Shown here: piece by piece, positions 14,865 through 18,575 of the stretch | Layout of the letters: the number at the start of each line of letters is the position of its first letter | Numbering within the stretch: position 1 is the stretch's first letter | From: Yinghuangia elevatio | GTDB taxonomy: Bacteria; Actinomycetota; Actinomycetes; Streptomycetales; Streptomycetaceae | Length of the DNA: 18,575 nucleotides | Direction: 5' to 3' | NCBI RefSeq assembly: GCF_040649515.1 | Contig: NZ_JBEZFP010000172.1 | Location: 1 to 18,575, forward strand | Notes under the pieces: model-generated | What the model was told of the DNA's origin: nothing | Seen by the model: only the letters and a program-made list of their open reading frames with translations | Databases searched by the model: none | Translations under genes and position numbers: made by a program

Positions 14865-15725
14865 CTACTTGCGGTTGTACAGGCGCATCGTCAGCGTCCC
14901 GAAGACCGCCACGAACGCCGCCGAGAACAGCAGCACCCACAGCGTCTCGGTGGTCGCGTAGTCGCCGTCCATCAGGTCGCGCACCGCGCTCACCAGGTGC
15001 GTGATGGGGTTGACGTCCACGAACGCCTGGAGCCAGCCCGGCATCGTCTTCGGGTCGACGAACACGTTGCTGAGGAAGGTAAGCGGGAACAGCACCATCA
15101 TGCTGACGCCCATGACGGACTTCTCGCTGCGCAGCAGCAGGCCGAACATGGTCCAGATCCACGAGAACGCGAACGAGAAGACCACCAGCAGCGCGATGCC
15201 CGCCAGCACGCCGAGCACGCCGCCGTCCGGGCGGAAGCCCAGGATCAGGCCGACCGCCATGATGACCGTCGAGGCCAGCACGTAGCGCAGCAGGTCGCCG
15301 AGGATCATGCCGACCAGCGCCGCGGGCCGCCAGATCGGCAGCGTGCGGAACCGGTCGAACACGCCGCGCTCGATGTCGTTGTTGAGCGACACCCCGGTGT
15401 ACATCGTGATCATCACGATGCTCTGGACCATGATGCCCGGCAGCACGAACTGCAGGTATTCACTGGTCGATCCGGCGAGCGCGCCGCCGAACAGGTACGT
15501 GAACATCAGCGTCATCATGATCGGGAACGCGGTCACGTCGAACAGCTGCTCGGGGACGTGCTTGATCTTGAGCATGGCCCGCCAGCCGAACGTCACCGAC
15601 GCGGACAGCGGGCCGGGCCGCGACGGGCGCTCCTTGGTGGCGAACACCGCGGCCAGGTCCTCCGCGACGACCGGCGCGGGGACGTCGGCGTCGACGTCCT
15701 TGGTGGGGGTGACGACGGTACTCAT
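14865..15725 (-). CDS. ABC-2 type permease, DrrB type
   Basis: The membrane part of a two-gene exporter, 286 residues, the usual length plus an N-terminal cytoplasmic tail of about 60 residues. About six hydrophobic segments are visible near 63-84, 93-113, 134-164, 170-197, 204-223 and 262-281. The conserved cytoplasmic loop NDIERGVFDRFRTLPIWRPA (116-135) contacts the ATPase in this family. FVDPKTMPGWLQAFVDVNPI (222-241) is the typical extracytoplasmic block before the last helix. The ATG overlaps the stop of the ATPase gene (ATGA) and its Shine-Dalgarno AAGGAG lies inside that gene with 8-nt spacing, so the pair is translated together. The substrate is unknown; DrrAB relatives export drugs or lipids, but no biosynthetic genes are nearby. 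Confidence 0.92.
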   Translation of the reverse strand: MSTVVTPTKDVDADVPAPVVAEDLAAVFATKERPSRPGPLSASVTFGWRAMLKIKHVPEQLFDVTAFPIMMTLMFTYLFGGALAGSTSEYLQFVLPGIMVQSIVMITMYTGVSLNNDIERGVFDRFRTLPIWRPAALVGMILGDLLRYVLASTVIMAVGLILGFRPDGGVLGVLAGIALLVVFSFAFSWIWTMFGLLLRSEKSVMGVSMMVLFPLTFLSNVFVDPKTMPGWLQAFVDVNPITHLVSAVRDLMDGDYATTETLWVLLFSAAFVAVFGTLTMRLYNRK

Positions 15726-16852
15726 GCTGCCGACTCCTTCACGATGTCGCCGCTCTTGCCGTTGCTGCTGCCGTTGACGCTGCCGCCGTTGCTCCCGCCG
15801 CCGTTCCCGGTGCGGTCGGACGTGCGGTCGGAGGTGCGGTCGGCCGTGTGATCGGCCCTGCCCGGGTGCGTACCGCCGGTCTGCACCGAGGACTCGGTCA
15901 GGGCCAGGAAGACCTCGTCCAGGCTGGGCTGGCCCAGCGAGAAGTCGTCGACGATGATCCCGGCGCGGGCCAGTTCGGCCAGCGCGCGGGCCGCGTCCTC
16001 GGCCGCCCCCAGGTCGGTGCCGTGCCCCGGGATCGCCGCGGTCAGCGCCACCGGATCGGAGCCCAACTGCACGGACGAGCCGAGCGCGCCGATCAGCAGG
16101 CGCTCTGCCTCCTCGCGCTGGTCCGCGTCGCGCAGGCGCACATGGATCGACCCCGCCCCGACCGACGACTTGAGCTGGCCGGGGGTGCCCTCCGCGATGA
16201 CCTTGCCGTGGTCGATGACCGCGATCCGGGAGGCGAGCCGGTCGGCCTCCTCCAGGTACTGCGTGGTGAGCAGGACCGTGGTGCCCTGCGCGACGACCGC
16301 GCGCACGATGTCCCAGACCTGGTTGCGGCTGCGCGGGTCGAGACCGGTGGTCGGCTCGTCCAGGAACAGCAGGTCGGGGGTGTTGAGGATGCTCGCGGCG
16401 ATGTCGATGCGCCGCCGCATGCCGCCCGAGTACGTCTTGACCTGGCGGTCTGCCGCGGCGGTCAGGCCGAACACCTCCAGCAGCTCCGCGGCCCGGGAAC
16501 GCGAGTAGCCCTTGTGGTGACCGAGCAGCCGGCCCAGCAGGACCAGGTTCTCGGTGCCGGTCAGGTCCTCGTCGACCGACGCGTACTGGCCCGTGAGGCT
16601 CACCCGGCTGCGGACCGCGTCGGCCTCGCGGATCACGGACTTGCCGAAGACGTACGCCTCGCCGTCGTCCGGGCGCAGCAGCGTGGCCAGCATCTTCACG
16701 GCCGTCGTCTTGCCGGCGCCGTTGGGGCCCAGGACGCCGTACACGGTGCCGGCGGGGACCCGCAGGTCGATGCCGTCGACGGCGCGGTTGGTGCCGAAGA
16801 CTTTCACCAGCCCCTGCGTCTCGATCGCCAGGCCGGGGGAGTGCGTCGTCAT
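15722..16852 (-). CDS. ABC exporter ATP-binding protein, DrrA type
   Basis: The ATPase partner of the DrrB-type permease, 376 residues from the ATG at 16852 (AAGAGGA 6 nt upstream). Motifs: Walker A GPNGAGKT (42-49), Q-loop Gln89, signature YSGGM (141-145), and Walker B LLFLDEP (161-167). The switch position has Gln198 in TTQYLEEADRLA instead of His; this Gln is typical of DrrA-type ATPases, so it is not a defect. The DrrA C-terminal domain runs from about 230 to 345 and ends with SLDEVFLALT. The last 30 residues are low complexity (TSDRTSDRTGNGGGSNGGS), which is beyond the usual family end. The frame stays open upstream to 17767 across the next gene, but those starts are rejected. No regulator gene is adjacent, unlike many drug-exporter operons. 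Confidence 0.94.
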   Translation of the reverse strand: MTTHSPGLAIETQGLVKVFGTNRAVDGIDLRVPAGTVYGVLGPNGAGKTTAVKMLATLLRPDDGEAYVFGKSVIREADAVRSRVSLTGQYASVDEDLTGTENLVLLGRLLGHHKGYSRSRAAELLEVFGLTAAADRQVKTYSGGMRRRIDIAASILNTPDLLFLDEPTTGLDPRSRNQVWDIVRAVVAQGTTVLLTTQYLEEADRLASRIAVIDHGKVIAEGTPGQLKSSVGAGSIHVRLRDADQREEAERLLIGALGSSVQLGSDPVALTAAIPGHGTDLGAAEDAARALAELARAGIIVDDFSLGQPSLDEVFLALTESSVQTGGTHPGRADHTADRTSDRTSDRTGNGGGSNGGSVNGSSNGKSGDIVKESAA

Positions 16853-16869
16853 GGTGTGTCCTCTTCGGG

Positions 16870-16940
16870 TCTCGTGCGGTCTCGTGCGGGTCTCGTGCGG
16901 GCCGCGGTGCGGTCGCGGTGGGTCGCTGCGGGTCGCTGCG
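16870..16940. repeat. Short direct repeats upstream of the DrrA-type gene
   Basis: TCTCGTGCGG occurs three times in a row (16870-16879, 16880-16889, 16891-16900), followed by two copies of GGTCGCTGCG (16921-16930, 16931-16940). They fill much of the 224-nt gap between the FMN reductase and ABC genes, directly upstream of the transporter's ribosome site. They could be repeated regulator sites or simple slippage products. Confidence 0.7.
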
Positions 16941-17076
16941 GGTCTCGACGGGCCGTTCCCTCGATGTCTTGACCGGGATCGGCCGGGGAACTCATCGGTC
17001 CGCGCCCGACAAATCTGCGGAAGTCCAGGGGTGGTTCGCGCCCTGCCTCGGTGATCGCCGCGCGGGGCGCCGGCGG

Positions 17077-17706
17077 TCATGCGACGTAGGGCCTGGCCGC
17101 GCGGGCCTCGCGCAGTGCCGTGCCCCACCAGACGAGCTGGTCCAGGAGTGCTTTCGCGGCGGCCTCGGCGTCGCCGTCGGCCGGGCCGACCGGGTCCGCG
17201 ATCGCCGCCAGGTCGAGCGCGACCACGTCGCGCATCGTGACGGTGTGGAGTTCTGCGAAGACCTGCCGGAGGTGCTCCACGGCCAGCAGGCCCCGTGCCT
17301 TGTAACCGTAGGAGACAAAACCGACAGGCTTGGCGCGCCACTCGTCGTACACGTAGTCGATCGCCTGTTTGAGCGACGCCGGGTAGCTGCGGTTGTACTC
17401 CGGCGTCACCACGACGAACGCGTCCGCGTCGCCGACCGCGGACACGAATCCCAGCATGTCGGTGCTCGGCCGCTCCGGCAGCCGGGCCGGGAACACGAAG
17501 TCCGCCAGGTCCACGACCACCGGCTCGAGGGCCGGGATCCGGCCCGCCAGATCCGCGATCCACCCGGCCACCCGGTCGCCCACGCGGCCCTCGCGGGTGC
17601 TGCCCACGATCACCGCCACGCGCAGCGGCACGTCCCGGTCCCCGCCTGCGAGGCCGCCGCCGGTGCCCGCGGCGTGCTCGGGGACGCCGTACTCCCGGTC
17701 GCTCAT
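17077..17706 (-). CDS. NAD(P)H-dependent FMN reductase (flavodoxin-like)
   Basis: A soluble flavoprotein of the NADPH-dependent FMN/azo/quinone reductase family, which transfers hydride from NAD(P)H to flavin, quinones or similar acceptors. From the ATG at 17706 it has 209 residues. The FMN-phosphate loop GSTREGR is at 35-41 and the family signature TPEYNRSYPASLKQAIDY at 101-118. GFVSYGYKARGLLAVEHLRQVF (129-150) is the conserved flavin-side block. The start was chosen for AGGAGG 5 nt upstream; a longer reading frame to 17733 lacks one. The first 26 residues are not part of the fold. The natural substrate cannot be told from sequence. It is 224 nt upstream of the ABC genes on the same strand but the gap argues against tight coupling. 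Confidence 0.93.
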   Translation of the reverse strand: MSDREYGVPEHAAGTGGGLAGGDRDVPLRVAVIVGSTREGRVGDRVAGWIADLAGRIPALEPVVVDLADFVFPARLPERPSTDMLGFVSAVGDADAFVVVTPEYNRSYPASLKQAIDYVYDEWRAKPVGFVSYGYKARGLLAVEHLRQVFAELHTVTMRDVVALDLAAIADPVGPADGDAEAAAKALLDQLVWWGTALREARAARPYVA

Positions 17707-17874
17707 CGGGCCCTCCTCTCCCTGCCTGCCCACTACCTCTGGACTGCTTCTCCTGCACTGCTCTCACCGGTGAGGCGCGAGACGGAGTCCGGCGGTCGCG
17801 AGACCGCGTCTCGCGGGTCCCGCGGCATCGCGCGATCTTGTCCGCCGCGCGTGATCCCGTACGCGATCCCGCAC

Positions 17875-17883
17875 TGATAGCGT
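17875..17883 (+). promoter_or_regulatory. Extended -10 promoter of the riboswitch-gcvP transcript
   Basis: TGATAGCGT at 17875-17883 contains TG-n-TAGCGT, an extended -10 element. The predicted start is near 17890, 14 nt before the first riboswitch aptamer. No clear -35 box is seen, which fits extended -10 promoters. Confidence 0.5.
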
Positions 17884-17903
17884 TGAAGCTGCACCGAAAG
17901 CCA

Positions 17904-18110
17904 CGCGGGAGAGTCCGGACCTCGATCCGGGCGCCGAAGGAGCAACCCCTCCCCGGAATCTCTCAGGCACCCGTACCGCGCGGCCATGGGCACTCTGGAA
18001 AGCAGTTCCGTGCACGACGGCGGGACTCACCGACGGTGAAAGCCCCGGCCCGCAGACGATGCGGCGGCGCGGGTGAAGCTCTCAGGTACCGATGACAGAG
18101 GGGGAGGCCG
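17904..18110 (+). ncRNA. Tandem glycine riboswitch upstream of gcvP
   Basis: Two glycine aptamers lie side by side. Aptamer I (about 17904-18015) shows GCGGGAGAGTCC, CGCCGAAGGAGCAA and AATCTCTCAGGCA, followed by GGGCACTCTGGAAAG. Aptamer II (about 18017-18110) shows GGACTCACCGACGGTGAAAG, GGTGAAGCTCTCAGGTACCGATGACAGAGGGGGAGG. These are the conserved core blocks of the family. Glycine binding normally turns on glycine cleavage genes, which fits gcvP 55 nt downstream. Nucleotides 18103-18109 (GGAGGCC) can alternatively pair with 18155-18161 (GGCCTCC), which overlaps the end of the gcvP Shine-Dalgarno sequence. That suggests control of translation initiation; this last point is inference. Confidence 0.93.
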
Positions 18111-18164
18111 TAAGGCCGCGCGTACCCGCGTGACCTTCTCCGCATCTTCAGGAGGGCCTCCACT

Positions 18165-18575
18165 GTGAGCTCGTCGTCGCGTTCGTCGTCGCCCCGCCCG
18201 TCCGGCCCCGGCAGCCTCACCGCGCTCGAGGCCGCCGGCCCGTTCACCGGCCGGCACATCGGCCCCGACGCGGACCAGCAGGCCAAGATGCTGGCGCACA
18301 TCGGGTTCGGCTCACTCGACGAGCTGACCGACGCCGCCGTACCGGGCGCGATCCGCACCCTCGACCGGCTCGACCTGCCCGAGGCGGTGAGCGAGGCGGC
18401 CGTGCACGACCAGCTCCGCGCCCTCGCGGCCCGCAACACCGTGCTGCGCCCGATGATCGGCCTGGGCTACCACGGCACCCACACGCCGCCGGTGATCCTG
18501 CGCAACGTGCTGGAGAACCCGGCCGGCTACGAAACGAGCAGTCATGACGCATCCCGAAGCGCATGCGAGCTGCAC
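18165..18575 (+). CDS. gcvP: Glycine dehydrogenase (decarboxylating), P protein, N-terminal fragment
   Basis: The PLP-dependent P protein decarboxylates glycine and passes the aminomethyl group to lipoyl-GcvH, whose gene is at the other end of this window. Only 137 of about 950 residues are present. After a Ser/Pro-rich lead (1-18), the family N-terminus is clear: FTGRHIGPDADQQAKML, SLDELTDAAVP, ALAARNTVLRPMIGLGYHGT, THTPPVILRNVLENPA (about 105-120). From residue 121 the sequence no longer matches: the family continues WYTAYTPYQPEISQGR, while here it reads GYETSSHDASRSACEL. This is an abrupt change about 50 nt from the window edge. The GTG start has AGGAGG at 18150-18155, 9 nt upstream. The PLP site is not in the window. 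Confidence 0.9.
   Translation, partial: MSSSSRSSSPRPSGPGSLTALEAAGPFTGRHIGPDADQQAKMLAHIGFGSLDELTDAAVPGAIRTLDRLDLPEAVSEAAVHDQLRALAARNTVLRPMIGLGYHGTHTPPVILRNVLENPAGYETSSHDASRSACELH

Noticed and set aside
16193..16280. Missing switch His in the DrrA-type ATPase as a sign of inactivation
   Set aside because: Gln at this position (TTQYLEEAD) is normal for DrrA-type exporters.
16853..17767. Upstream extension of the DrrA-type reading frame through the FMN reductase gene
   Set aside because: The extension is Arg/Gly-rich without motifs, overlaps a real gene in the same direction, and the ATG at 16852 has a good ribosome site and canonical family start.
8630..17876. Integrated element with attachment sites, integrase or transposase
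   Set aside because: No tRNA gene, integrase, transposase or matching flanking repeats are visible around the block between the resR-type gene and gcvP.

Overview
The window is very GC-rich DNA from an actinobacterium, most likely Streptomycetaceae or a close relative. The support is codon use, GTG starts, overlapping GTGA/ATGA junctions, and gene content. The left part (1-6150) has the gene order DUF881 protein - gcvH - FHA protein (GarA/OdhI type) - MerR regulator (FtsR type) - bifunctional nuclease (DUF151) - second MerR regulator (ResR/McdR type). This is the order of Mycobacterium tuberculosis Rv1825-Rv1830. The right end (17870-18575) holds a tandem glycine riboswitch and the start of gcvP, the counterpart of Rv1832. 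The two halves of a conserved neighbourhood are therefore separated here by about 11.7 kb.

The conserved left block links glycine cleavage (gcvH), a phospho-switch that in relatives controls 2-oxoglutarate and glutamate flux (GarA), and regulators of cell division (FtsR, ResR). The FHA gene and ftsR overlap by GTGA and are probably translationally coupled. The bifunctional nuclease looks leaderless, with a -10 box 6 nt before its GTG. The second merR gene has a good -35/-10 promoter with a palindrome over the predicted start point. Between these two genes lies a 640-nt stretch without a convincing gene but with two strong hairpins.

The intervening block (6151-17870) starts with a SanA/YdcF-like membrane protein (DUF218) and a DNA polymerase IV. 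The polymerase carries about 190 extra residues after its clamp-binding motif, ending in a small domain that resembles the Tudor-like tail of UvrD/PcrA. On the minus strand follow an unrecognised 204-residue protein and a fusion of DEDDh exonuclease, one clear and one possible BRCT domain, and a C-terminal TerD domain. Divergent from these is a large AAA/STAND-type ATPase that resembles LAL regulators but lacks a LuxR helix-turn-helix. A perfect 16-bp GC hairpin separates it from a convergent DrrAB-type ABC exporter, which is followed by an NADPH-dependent FMN reductase.

The most unusual items are the exonuclease-BRCT-TerD fusion with its unknown neighbour, the extended Pol IV, and the elastin-like VPGXG repeat extension on the DUF881 protein. 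At the right edge, gcvP stops matching its family about 50 nt before the window ends, which looks like an insertion junction or an assembly error.
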